DNA of 36,491 nt from a virus. The translations under genes were made by a program, and so were the position numbers. Of this stretch, positions 30,160 through 36,491 are shown piece by piece. Position 1 is the stretch's first letter. Each line of letters opens with the position of its first letter. Where the stretch lies: IMG/VR virus record IMGVR_UViG_3300020186_000054, positions 1 through 36,491 of that record; one strand, written 5' to 3'. The notes below the pieces were generated by a model that saw nothing but the letters and a program-made list of their open reading frames with translations, was not told where the DNA came from and made no database searches.

Positions 30160-30599
30160 TTGATTTTCTTGGGGGTTGATTGTGGTGCTGGAAATAGGGT
30201 CGGCTCCGGGAATGTTTCGGGAGCCTTTAGGTGGACAAATATCTGGTCATCAGTTCGTAGGTGAAGCTCACCCGTTTTGTTGTCATACTCAGCTAGCCCA
30301 CGGTCCAGAAGCGCTTTCCAAGTCTGCATTCCGTAGGCTTTAGCCCCTGAATCAGTCGTGTTAACAACCTTGGTTTCCGTGCGGACACGCTCTGGAGATA
30401 TGGCAATCGTTGCGATGGCTGTCACAATAGCAGTTCCAAGAACTGTTGAGCCATACAAGAACCAGTCGAAATTTGGTTTCACCAGTCGATCCTTCCCCTG
30501 ATCCCGATAGATTTCGGTATAGGCTTTCCCGTTTTCGGGTCGATCTCCATCGGCACCCACGGCCGGATCGACTTGAGCAGTTTCAGTAGGGTTTTCCAT
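30156..30599 (-). CDS. Single-pass membrane protein in lysis module (147 aa)
   Basis: ATG 30599 preferred over longer starts that overlap the previous mini-gene. Acidic N-terminus of about 45 residues, then WFLYGSTVLGTAIVTAIATI as one transmembrane helix, then a soluble domain of about 80 residues with AYGMQTWKALLDRGLAEYDN, a winged-helix-like stretch, and a Pro-rich end. Not recognised. Confidence 0.55.
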   Translation of the reverse strand: MENPTETAQVDPAVGADGDRPENGKAYTEIYRDQGKDRLVKPNFDWFLYGSTVLGTAIVTAIATIAISPERVRTETKVVNTTDSGAKAYGMQTWKALLDRGLAEYDNKTGELHLRTDDQIFVHLKAPETFPEPTLFPAPQSTPKKIK

Positions 30600-30603
30600 A
30601 GTT

Positions 30604-30777
30604 TCATTTCCGGGTGAAGTAGTCTTGTGCATCATACGCAAATGGGCTGGCATCGTCACTCGCATTCTCGTCCGCGGGGTATCGGCCGGTCGCCAGTGCG
30701 AACCAACACAGGCCCACCACACCGGCAATCAGTGGTGGCAAACAGAACGCGAGCGTGATAATGTCGCCGGTTTTCAC
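30604..30777 (-). CDS. Small membrane protein, 57 aa
   Basis: GTG 30777 overlaps the preceding stop (GTGA). One hydrophobic helix (TLAFCLPPLIAGVVGLCWFA) followed by GRYPADENASDDASPF, an acidic tail. The plan resembles CcoS-like small membrane proteins, but similarity is only in layout. Part of the continuous lysis-region operon. Confidence 0.5.
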   Translation of the reverse strand: MKTGDIITLAFCLPPLIAGVVGLCWFALATGRYPADENASDDASPFAYDAQDYFTRK

Positions 30778-31100
30778 GGCCCGACCCTTCTCTTATCAAG
30801 TTCCATCCGAACCCGCTCCTGCTCAGTCTTCATGGCTTCCATAGTATCCGCCAACTGTTTCTGTCTGGAGTCGAACTCCGCCTTCGTGACCATCTGCCCA
30901 ATGGATACTTTCATGTCGGCGATTGATGCCTGAATATAAGGAAGGCTTGTCTTGATCTCTGTCAGTTTTTCGGCATTCGCCTTGGAACCTGATAACAGCA
31001 CCGATATGAGTAGGATCACGACGCCAGAAGTAATCGTCGTTACAACCGTATTTATGTTGATCCCGACCACTCCGCGGTTCGTGTCTGGCTCTTTATCCAT
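30774..31100 (-). CDS. Membrane-anchored coiled-coil protein, i-spanin candidate (108 aa)
   Basis: ATG 31100 chosen (longer starts overlap the lipoprotein gene). Short cytoplasmic N-terminus, one transmembrane segment (TSGVVILLISVLLSGS, about 25-40), then a long heptad-like helix (AEKLTEIKTSLPYIQASIAD ... QKQLADTMEAMKTEQERVRM). This is the topology of inner-membrane spanins. It directly follows a tiny lipoprotein gene, the usual o-spanin partner, though the order is reversed from Rz/Rz1. Confidence 0.55.
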   Translation of the reverse strand: MDKEPDTNRGVVGININTVVTTITSGVVILLISVLLSGSKANAEKLTEIKTSLPYIQASIADMKVSIGQMVTKAEFDSRQKQLADTMEAMKTEQERVRMELDKRRVGP

Positions 31101-31104
31101 TATA

Positions 31105-31233
31105 TTACAATCCTTTCGCATTGAGAAACCGAATTGCCTCCGCCTCACCCGCAGGTCGCGCGGCGCAACCCGGCAGAGCCAGTGTCGCGAACGTCAGTGT
31201 GGCGAGAACTAATGATACGATGCCAAATCTCAT
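31105..31233 (-). CDS. Tiny lipoprotein, o-spanin candidate (42 aa)
   Basis: ATG 31233 overlaps the previous stop and has GAGGA 7 nt upstream. MRFGIVSLVLATLTFATLALPGCAA is a lipoprotein signal with lipobox LPGC; only about 20 residues remain after Cys (ARPAGEAEAIRFLNAKGL). Size and neighbour fit an outer-membrane spanin subunit. Confidence 0.6.
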   Translation of the reverse strand: MRFGIVSLVLATLTFATLALPGCAARPAGEAEAIRFLNAKGL

Positions 31234-31994
31234 GCCGAAATCCTCATTCCGGCTCCCGCAGCCGGTCGATATTCGCACGGGCCGATACATGGATAGACCG
31301 CTTTGAACGGTCGCGAGAACCCTGCCGCATCCATCACGGGCATGCCAACATAAGCAAGACCGGCCCCGATCACGCCGACTTTTCCCTTGATCGGGACGAC
31401 ATTGATTGGGGTGAGGAGGTTTGTCGTATTCGGCCAAACAACAGCCGGATTAACCGCAACACCCGACCCGCTGCCGAAGCTCCAAGTCTGATAGGCAAGA
31501 CCATTTATAATCGTGTTTTTCGCCGTGGCGGTAATGTCTCCCAAGGAATCATTCAAGAAAACTTCACCAAGCACGATGCAATGGTTTATATACACGTACG
31601 CGGAGGCTCCAATACCTCCAAAAGTTCCCGCTTCAACGTAAATGTTGTCAGCGAAAACGCAGTTATTGAGCACCACGTTTATTGATACACTTCCAAAACA
31701 AGCAAAAAATACATTACTCGCAAAGTAACAATTAGTAAGCGTCAAAGTGATATTCTGACCACCGGAGTCTTCAAGGAAAACGGATAACGAGCTCGGTGCG
31801 CCAAGAAAACCAACTCCAGTGATCGATCTGGTTCCCACCGATAAAAAGTTAACGAGCGAAGAACAGATTGGGGCTGACAGAGCGTTAAGAAGTGTTTTGC
31901 CTCGAAACCCCGTAAACCCTGCCGCGACGTAATCATTCGGCGTCTCGAAATCAGCGGTTCCGTAATTCCCCGGAGGTAAATAAACGGTAGCCAT
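31230..31994 (-). CDS. Beta-helix-type fibre/appendage protein (254 aa)
   Basis: MATVYLPPGNYGTADFETPN then many short beta repeats with Asn ladders (NITLTLTNCYFASN, INVVLNNCVFADN, YVYINHCIVLGE), the pattern of right-handed parallel beta-helix proteins (pectate-lyase/P22-tailspike fold). No catalytic residues assigned. The C-terminus (AAGFSRPFKAVYPCIGPCEY) resembles the ends of right-handed beta-helix surface proteins. Probably part of an appendage. Confidence 0.6.
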   Translation of the reverse strand: MATVYLPPGNYGTADFETPNDYVAAGFTGFRGKTLLNALSAPICSSLVNFLSVGTRSITGVGFLGAPSSLSVFLEDSGGQNITLTLTNCYFASNVFFACFGSVSINVVLNNCVFADNIYVEAGTFGGIGASAYVYINHCIVLGEVFLNDSLGDITATAKNTIINGLAYQTWSFGSGSGVAVNPAVVWPNTTNLLTPINVVPIKGKVGVIGAGLAYVGMPVMDAAGFSRPFKAVYPCIGPCEYRPAAGAGMRISA

Positions 31995-31996
31995 GG

Positions 31997-32491
31997 CTAA
32001 AATCCTGTCAGCAACGGAAACACATCAAACGTGTCGGTCTGCGCGTTGTAAATGACCGTCAGGTAATCGTAGGCACCGGCACCGGTGGACAGGACAACCG
32101 CCGTAACATCATCCCCAAGATTGAATTTTGTCCCCAGCGTGATGATGCGCCCGCCAGTGCCATCCTGCGAGATTCTCCATGTGATGCGCTGGCCGTTGTA
32201 TGCGCCAGTCGGATTGGCGAGCGTGAAGTTGCTGGTCGCCGTGAAGTAGAAAATGCTGCCGGTCGAGGCGTTCGTGCTGAGCGGAGTGGCAAATGTGATC
32301 GCTAGCGCGGTCGCGTAAAACGGACCACCAACAATCTTCGCCTTCACCGCAATCTCACCTGTGGCGGTTGCTCCAACTGTGCCAATTGGAACGCCGTTAA
32401 GTGTTGATGCCCCCGAAGGAGCCGCAGCAAGGTTCGTAACGGTCAGCGTGGCGTTGTTGCCATCCAGAATGAGATTGGGTTGATGGCTCAT
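31997..32491 (-). CDS. Fibre/decoration protein (164 aa)
   Basis: N-terminal half (NLILDGNNATLTVTNLAAAP ... TATGEIAVKAKIV) is a paralogue of the 54-aa protein upstream. C-terminal half is beta-rich (NGQRITWRISQDGTGGRIIT, LTVIYNAQTDTFDVF), like fibre C-terminal domains that end in 'Y....D.W'. Starts by ATGA overlap. Probably a surface appendage. Confidence 0.55.
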   Translation of the reverse strand: MSHQPNLILDGNNATLTVTNLAAAPSGASTLNGVPIGTVGATATGEIAVKAKIVGGPFYATALAITFATPLSTNASTGSIFYFTATSNFTLANPTGAYNGQRITWRISQDGTGGRIITLGTKFNLGDDVTAVVLSTGAGAYDYLTVIYNAQTDTFDVFPLLTGF

Positions 32492-32652
32492 GATACGATG
32501 ATGATTTTAAGGACGATCTCGCCCGTCGCCGTATCGTCCGATGTGCCAAGCGGAAGCGCCGTAAGGGAGCTTGTTCCTGACGGTGCAGCCGCGAGATTGG
32601 TCACGTTCAGGGTCGCATTGGACCCGTTAAGAATGAGATTTTCGTCGCTCAT
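32488..32652 (-). CDS. Small structural paralogue, 54 aa
   Basis: ATG 32652 with AAGGAG 10 nt upstream. MSDENLILNGSNATLNVTNL ... DDTATGEIVLKIIIVS corresponds nearly residue for residue to the first 50 residues of the next protein. Likely a tandem gene duplication that kept only the N-terminal module. Confidence 0.65.
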   Translation of the reverse strand: MSDENLILNGSNATLNVTNLAAAPSGTSSLTALPLGTSDDTATGEIVLKIIIVS

Positions 32653-32678
32653 AGGATTTCACTCCTTGAGAGCGGCAA

Positions 32679-33101
32679 TTACTCGCTCTCGGTGTTTATC
32701 GTCGTCACGGTAAGGAAAATAGTTGTCACCCCCGCGCCATCGGGAGTTCCACCTTGTTTATAATAAATCGCCGTGTCTGCATCGATCCTCTTTTGGCCGA
32801 TCACGTTGTTCGCCGGAAGGACAGTGCCCCCGGTTGCAGCGGTCGCCGTCGATACGGTCGAAAGCAAATCGGTGTATGTGCTGGCGGTGTAACCAAGGCT
32901 GAGAGTCGGGCTTCCACCGCCATCAGCTGTTGACACACACGCCTTAGCCTCAAGCAAAACCGGGTTCGACGGGCTGGCCTGCACGGTCAACCAGTGTTTC
33001 GCCGTGGTGCTCGTATTAGCCGAGATTACCAGTGTGTGACGAACCGGAATACTCCCTTGTCGGTCGTTGTAAATCGCCCCCGTTGCGTTTGTAGCGCTCA
33101 T
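32679..33101 (-). CDS. Putative capsid decoration/structural protein (140 aa)
   Basis: ATG 33101 chosen for GGAGA 10 nt upstream; the frame is open further into the capsid gene. Thr/Ser/Ala-rich, beta-type sequence (HTLVISANTSTTAKHWLTVQ, TVSTATAATGGTVLPANNVI). Immediately downstream of the capsid gene, a usual place for decoration or minor head proteins. No family recognised. Confidence 0.5.
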   Translation of the reverse strand: MSATNATGAIYNDRQGSIPVRHTLVISANTSTTAKHWLTVQASPSNPVLLEAKACVSTADGGGSPTLSLGYTASTYTDLLSTVSTATAATGGTVLPANNVIGQKRIDADTAIYYKQGGTPDGAGVTTIFLTVTTINTESE

Positions 33102-33126
33102 GGTGATAGGTTCTCCGGTTAACGGT

Positions 33127-34092
33127 TCAAATGCCAACCCCGAACACGCCACGGGCGGACCCGAACACGCCGACCCCGAGGATGGAACGCATGCGAGTGA
33201 AGTATGCATCCGGGTTGTTGCCGCTTTCTTTGAGGGGCGACAACTGCGGTTCCGAAAACACCTTCATCCTGATCGGGAAATATCGCTTCGAGATATCGGC
33301 ACGAACGAACCACTTGGTTGAGCTGGTGAAGTTATTGATCGGCTCGCAACTGATCGGGAACTTGGAACGAAGGGTATTCACCGCACGATCCGCCGTCTCG
33401 GGGTTGTCGGGCGACATGCAGATTTGATCCGCCGCCTTCATCCAGTCGGGTTTCAAGGTAGGAATCAGCATTGTAAATGCCGTGTCCATTCCGATGAAGT
33501 TTCCCACGTTGTCTTGATACCGCTTAAAGGTCGCGATGATCTCATACATCGTGGCCAAATTCGGAGGCAGGGCGACGTTCAAAAAGTTCGAGAATGTCGC
33601 GCCATTGTCTTCCCGCTTGTGCGTTGTCGAGAACAGCGCCCGCTGGGTACCATCCGCTTCGGTTAAGTCGTAGGGCTGAACTGAAAACCCGTTGTTGTAA
33701 ACGTCAGCCGCCACCTGGTTCCGCAAGGTCTTTTCGCTCTCGATGAAGTCCTGCATGTTGTCAAGCGGGGCGGTGTTGTTTGCGTCGGGCGCCTCGATCA
33801 TCAGTCGCTCAATCGTCATACCGGATCGGTATGAGGTCTGAATGATCTTGCTGGTATTCGACTTTACCGGGGAACGCTGGGGGATTGGCTCAAGGTCGCG
33901 GTTCGCAACCGGCTTGGCGATGCCCTGCGCACCGGCATACTGGTCGAACCATCGGCTCGTCGGCTCCACCTTTAGCAGCCTGGAATATTCTTCCGGTGCT
34001 TTGTCGTAGATGTAGCGGAAATAATCCGAGATGTTCCGGTTCAGTGTATCCGCCCACTGTTCCAGCGTCATTGGTGAGGTTGTGGTTGCCAT
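33127..34092 (-). CDS. Major capsid protein (HK97-fold type)
   Basis: 321 aa. N-terminal helices (LEQWADTLNRNISDYFRYIY), ending in a Gly-rich tail. RSGMTIERLMIEAPDANNT, QVAADVYNNGF, LFSTTHKREDNGATFSN and MLIPTLKPDW follow the order and spacing of podovirus capsid proteins of the Mu gpT/P22-like kind. TAGGAGA lies 10 nt upstream of ATG 34092. It sits after the scaffold-like gene. The last residues repeat GVFG. Confidence 0.75.
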   Translation of the reverse strand: MATTTSPMTLEQWADTLNRNISDYFRYIYDKAPEEYSRLLKVEPTSRWFDQYAGAQGIAKPVANRDLEPIPQRSPVKSNTSKIIQTSYRSGMTIERLMIEAPDANNTAPLDNMQDFIESEKTLRNQVAADVYNNGFSVQPYDLTEADGTQRALFSTTHKREDNGATFSNFLNVALPPNLATMYEIIATFKRYQDNVGNFIGMDTAFTMLIPTLKPDWMKAADQICMSPDNPETADRAVNTLRSKFPISCEPINNFTSSTKWFVRADISKRYFPIRMKVFSEPQLSPLKESGNNPDAYFTRMRSILGVGVFGSARGVFGVGI

Positions 34093-34131
34093 GGTGGTTT
34101 GTCTCCTATGTTGGGTTGAGTGGGTTGTGGA

Positions 34132-34641
34132 TTACTGCCGAACGCCATCGGCGAGCGAAACATAAACGCGCCCGTTGAAATCGGTGGAGGCGTCGCCTTC
34201 GTATCGTCCTTGCACAATGAAGAAATCATTGGTCGTATCGCTCTTGTCCACGAAGGCGATGCCGTCGTAGTCACCGCTACCGAGGTAGAGAGCATACGCA
34301 GTGCCAATGGCTACGTCGATCTGACGGGTTGATCCGCTGCCGACTGTGCCGCTGCTGTCCGTGATGTTCACCACGAATTGCGCATTAGCGGGGTCAATGA
34401 CTTCATGCAACTCTCCGAACGGCGCCACAAAAGGTGCGTCGGTCGAGGTATGCGATGGGTCCATTACAAGGCCGTAGCAAACCACGTCATCGGTGGCGCA
34501 TTCGGCGAGAGCGTTGGACGAGACCTTGACGAACTGATAGGCAGCGAACGTGTTGCTCGAATCAGTAATCTGGGGTCGTGTGACTGCGATCTGGCCGTTG
34601 TCAGAGGCGAGCCAGGGAAATGTAACGGGTGCGGATGCCAT
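34132..34641 (-). CDS. Putative head decoration / minor capsid protein (169 aa)
   Basis: AAGGAG 12 nt upstream of ATG 34641. Beta-rich, low charge (MASAPVTFPWLASDNGQIAV, HEVIDPANAQFVVNITDSSG, AYALYLGSGDYDGIAFVDKS). It sits directly before the major capsid gene; proteins like this (DUF2190-like or decoration) stabilise the shell. Assignment from position and composition. Confidence 0.5.
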   Translation of the reverse strand: MASAPVTFPWLASDNGQIAVTRPQITDSSNTFAAYQFVKVSSNALAECATDDVVCYGLVMDPSHTSTDAPFVAPFGELHEVIDPANAQFVVNITDSSGTVGSGSTRQIDVAIGTAYALYLGSGDYDGIAFVDKSDTTNDFFIVQGRYEGDASTDFNGRVYVSLADGVRQ

Positions 34642-34691
34642 GGTGCTTGTGTCTCCTTAGTGTGGTGGTTGATTGAGGATTCTGGTGGTGG

Positions 34692-35129
34692 TCAATCGGC
34701 GTCTGGATTATCAACGACGCGGGTGTTGTAGTCGGATTCTTCAGGTTTCATGCCGGTCTTTTCCAATCCGACACGGGCCACTGAACGGGTTCCATCGATT
34801 CGATCCCGGCTGAGCCTTGCCTCGTCGGCCTGCTTTTCGTCCATTTCCTCTTTGGGAATGATCATCTCGACCAATTTCATACCGGCGTATTCGACGATGT
34901 TCTCCCCGCCTTCCTTGCCGGGTTTGCGGTATCGTTCCCAAGCAGAACCTGCTTTGCCGATGTGGGAATAGACCTGTCGCTGGTTCAATACGTTCTCAGG
35001 TTGAAACCCGTCACGCGGGGTTCCTTCGATCACGCCGAACGTGCTACGGAAACGGGTCTGATCAGCCCGCGTCCGAAAGATTCCGGCAGCGGGTTCAATT
35101 GATTCATCGATGATTTCGAGGGATGGCAT
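34692..35129 (-). CDS. Hypothetical protein in head module (145 aa)
   Basis: Charged, with FRSTFGVIEGTPRDGFQPEN and GGENIVEYAGMKLVEMIIPK. A/C-rich DNA precedes ATG 35129, after the terminator hairpin. Located between scaffold and capsid genes; may be a minor head protein or assembly factor. Not recognised. Confidence 0.55.
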   Translation of the reverse strand: MPSLEIIDESIEPAAGIFRTRADQTRFRSTFGVIEGTPRDGFQPENVLNQRQVYSHIGKAGSAWERYRKPGKEGGENIVEYAGMKLVEMIIPKEEMDEKQADEARLSRDRIDGTRSVARVGLEKTGMKPEESDYNTRVVDNPDAD

Positions 35130-35169
35130 TGGGTTTGGGGGGGTTGTTTCAGGTTTGGTTTTGGCAAAG

Positions 35170-35199
35170 AAAAACCCGACCGTGTTTAGGTCGGGTTTC
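35170..35199 (-). terminator. Rho-independent terminator after scaffold gene
   Basis: On the minus strand AAACCCGACC, 7-nt loop TAAACAC, GGTCGGGTTT followed by TTCTTT. Perfect 10-bp stem. It would lower transcription into the capsid genes unless they have their own promoter in 35130-35169. Confidence 0.8.
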
Positions 35200-35252
35200 T
35201 CGCTGTTGCCCGATCCTTTACGGACCGGGACTTGTTGGGAAAATGTTGGGAT

Positions 35253-36008
35253 CTACTTGAGTCCCATCCTCGCTTTCAGTTCGGCGTCGAGCTGGCGCTG
35301 ACCATCATTCATATTGGCCTGCGGATTTACTTGCGGCCGTATATGGAACCCCGATGCTCCCTGGAAGGTTTGTCCCGCGAACTGGAGGGGCGCTGGGGCC
35401 GGTTGCTGCGGTTGTTGCTGGGTGCGCTGCAAGGCATTGAGCCTGCCGAACACCATGTACGCCGCGTTTTGGACCATCTGTGCGTTGGGGGCGACCCCTT
35501 GACTGGCGTTATATCGAACGATGTCCTCCATTTCCCTGTATGCGGCTGGGTTCTGGAGTAGTTCGGCCACAATTGGGTCGGAGTTCGCCGTCTGCTGAAT
35601 CACGTTTGGCAATTGAGAATGCGCCTGTGACGCGTTCAACTGGCCGAGGATGGGTTGCAGGGCGGCGTTCACGCTCGATCCGAGAGCGAAGGCCATGTCT
35701 TGAGCGTCTTGTTCCTTGAATCCCTTCGATTTCAACGCCGTGTAGGCGTTTTGAGCGGCGATGTCAGCCGGGGATGATGGAGCTTGCTGCTCAGGTGCGA
35801 ATGCGTTTCGCATCCGGTCCACCTCGCTCTGGTACTTCCGGGCGACTTGCTCGGTTCGTTCCAGCTTTTGCCGAAGCTCCTCGATCTCTTTCGACTGAGG
35901 AGGCGGTGTCGGCTGCGGTGGCGGTTGCTGCTGATTTGTCGGGGTTTCGTCCGAAGCGATCACTGGCGTCTGCTCCGAAATACCTTCCGTATGCGTGATG
36001 TCTGCCAT
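35253..36008 (-). CDS. Capsid scaffolding protein (251 aa)
   Basis: Pro/Gln/Thr-rich disordered start, a coiled coil (KEIEELRQKLERTEQVARKY, about 40-65), helical middle with QDAQDMAFALGSSVNAAL, Gln/Pro-rich segment and a short charged C-terminus (QRQLDAELKARMGLK) of the kind that binds capsid protein. Composition, size and place just before the capsid module are typical. TAGGAAA lies upstream of ATG 36008. Confidence 0.7.
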   Translation of the reverse strand: MADITHTEGISEQTPVIASDETPTNQQQPPPQPTPPPQSKEIEELRQKLERTEQVARKYQSEVDRMRNAFAPEQQAPSSPADIAAQNAYTALKSKGFKEQDAQDMAFALGSSVNAALQPILGQLNASQAHSQLPNVIQQTANSDPIVAELLQNPAAYREMEDIVRYNASQGVAPNAQMVQNAAYMVFGRLNALQRTQQQPQQPAPAPLQFAGQTFQGASGFHIRPQVNPQANMNDGQRQLDAELKARMGLK

Positions 36009-36016
36009 ATTATTTC

Positions 36017-36268
36017 CTAGGTGTCAATCCCTTTTTTTTGAGAATCTTCATCCGGGGATGTGGCGGTTGAAGCTCTGAGGTGGTCCAAGATGTTTTTCCA
36101 GAAGCGGCATTCGTCGGCCGCTCCCTGGTCCTGCCGGATTTGGTCGATTGCCCTGTCCTTGGTGGCGCATCGTTTCATCGCGGCGATCTCACGCTCCCCT
36201 GCCACGGCCTGAATCAAGATCAGAAACCGGGTGTTGGATGCGAGTTCTCTGGCTGTTTTCAGGTCCAT
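36017..36268 (-). CDS. Hypothetical helical protein, 83 aa
   Basis: ATG 36268 overlaps the end of the upstream gene. MDLKTARELASNTRFLILIQ, then helical and charged (AADECRFWKNILDHLRAST), acidic tail. Position just before the scaffold suggests a small head-assembly or packaging accessory, without direct evidence. Confidence 0.55.
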   Translation of the reverse strand: MDLKTARELASNTRFLILIQAVAGEREIAAMKRCATKDRAIDQIRQDQGAADECRFWKNILDHLRASTATSPDEDSQKKGIDT

Positions 36269-36491
36269 GTGGGTTCCTTGTTGGTGACTTCGACGTTCTG
36301 CTTACTCAAAATCCGCCCCATATGGATCACAGCAACCTTGTGTCCTGTGCCTCCCCACTCGCGGCGGCCAGTGCCATAGCTCCATCCGAGATATTCCAGC
36401 GTAACGACGGGCACGCCTTTCCCATAGCCATTGCTAAATTCAACCGATCCATATTTCTTCCCTTCCAGCCGCGACAGAATCCACCTTTTCG
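36259..36491 (-). CDS. C-terminal part of an unidentified protein (partial)
   Basis: A frame entering from the right edge and stopping at 36261-36259, about 76 residues: KRWILSRLEGKKYGSVEFSN, then YGKGVPVVTLEYLGW and ending SKQNVEVTNKEPTWT. Beta-rich. Its stop overlaps the next ATG. The NVEVTNK near the end is encoded by the 23-bp repeat. Upstream portion and identity are outside the window. Confidence 0.5.
   Translation of the reverse strand, partial: KRWILSRLEGKKYGSVEFSNGYGKGVPVVTLEYLGWSYGTGRREWGGTGHKVAVIHMGRILSKQNVEVTNKEPTWT
36275..36297. repeat. 23-bp direct repeat, right copy
   Basis: Identical to 164-186. Both are read NVEVTNK near protein C-termini on the minus strand. Confidence 0.8.

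Overview
The window is part of a double-stranded DNA bacteriophage genome (or prophage), cut at both ends: coding regions run off the left edge (1-154) and the right edge (36259-36491). The virion genes fit a short-tailed (podovirus, P22/T7-like) phage: scaffold-like protein, major capsid protein, decoration-type proteins, fibre proteins, a P22 gp4-like adaptor, a tail hub/nozzle-like protein, and very large internal/ejection-type proteins. Portal, terminase, DNA polymerase and integrase are not in the window. A Gram-negative host is suggested by the lysis genes (GH24 lysozyme, holin-like protein with a peptidoglycan-binding tail, small lipoprotein plus coiled-coil membrane protein resembling spanins). 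Host phylum cannot be fixed from sequence alone; a LacI-type operator and general protein flavour made me think of Verrucomicrobiota, but this is a weak impression.

Layout. (1) 1-3153, minus strand: a tightly overlapped recombination operon (two mini-genes, a small protein, a RecT/Rad52-like annealing protein, SSB, a Cas4/RecB-like Fe-S nuclease, a Cys-rich partial protein). (2) 3280-6702, plus strand: replication genes (zinc-ribbon protein, small basic protein, RusA-like resolvase split over two frames, DUF1376/lambda-O-like initiator with internal iterons, DnaB-type helicase). (3) 6699-11047, plus: small accessory genes. From 8420 onward they are separated by about 90-100 bp imperfect inverted repeats that look like integron attC sites and carry, among others, two DNA methyltransferases. 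(4) 11048-12803: sparsely coding, with a three-gene minus operon of small basic proteins, hairpins and a LacI-like operator. (5) 12804-15977, plus: about eleven tiny unrecognised proteins separated by leaders made almost only of A and C, closed by a strong terminator. (6) 15978-17069: non-coding, with a phased 22-bp direct-repeat array. (7) 17070-36491, minus: late genes, transcribed leftward (head genes, fibres, lysis module, adaptor, LamG protein, tail hub, fibre, internal/ejection proteins).

Most notable observation: genes between 8420 and 11029 appear to be integron-like cassettes. In four of five proposed cassettes the 7-bp core at the cassette start is the exact reverse complement of the core at its own end, even where it pairs poorly with the neighbouring half-site it now sits beside. 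That is what site-specific cassette exchange would leave. No integron integrase is visible, so this would be an attC cluster lacking its integrase, inside a phage. Other leads: iterons inside the initiator gene (candidate origin), a same-strand second reading frame inside the cytosine methyltransferase gene, a RusA gene whose halves lie in different frames, and the A/C-only leaders that can form G-quadruplexes on the opposite strand.

Family assignments come from recognising motifs by eye; no search was run.
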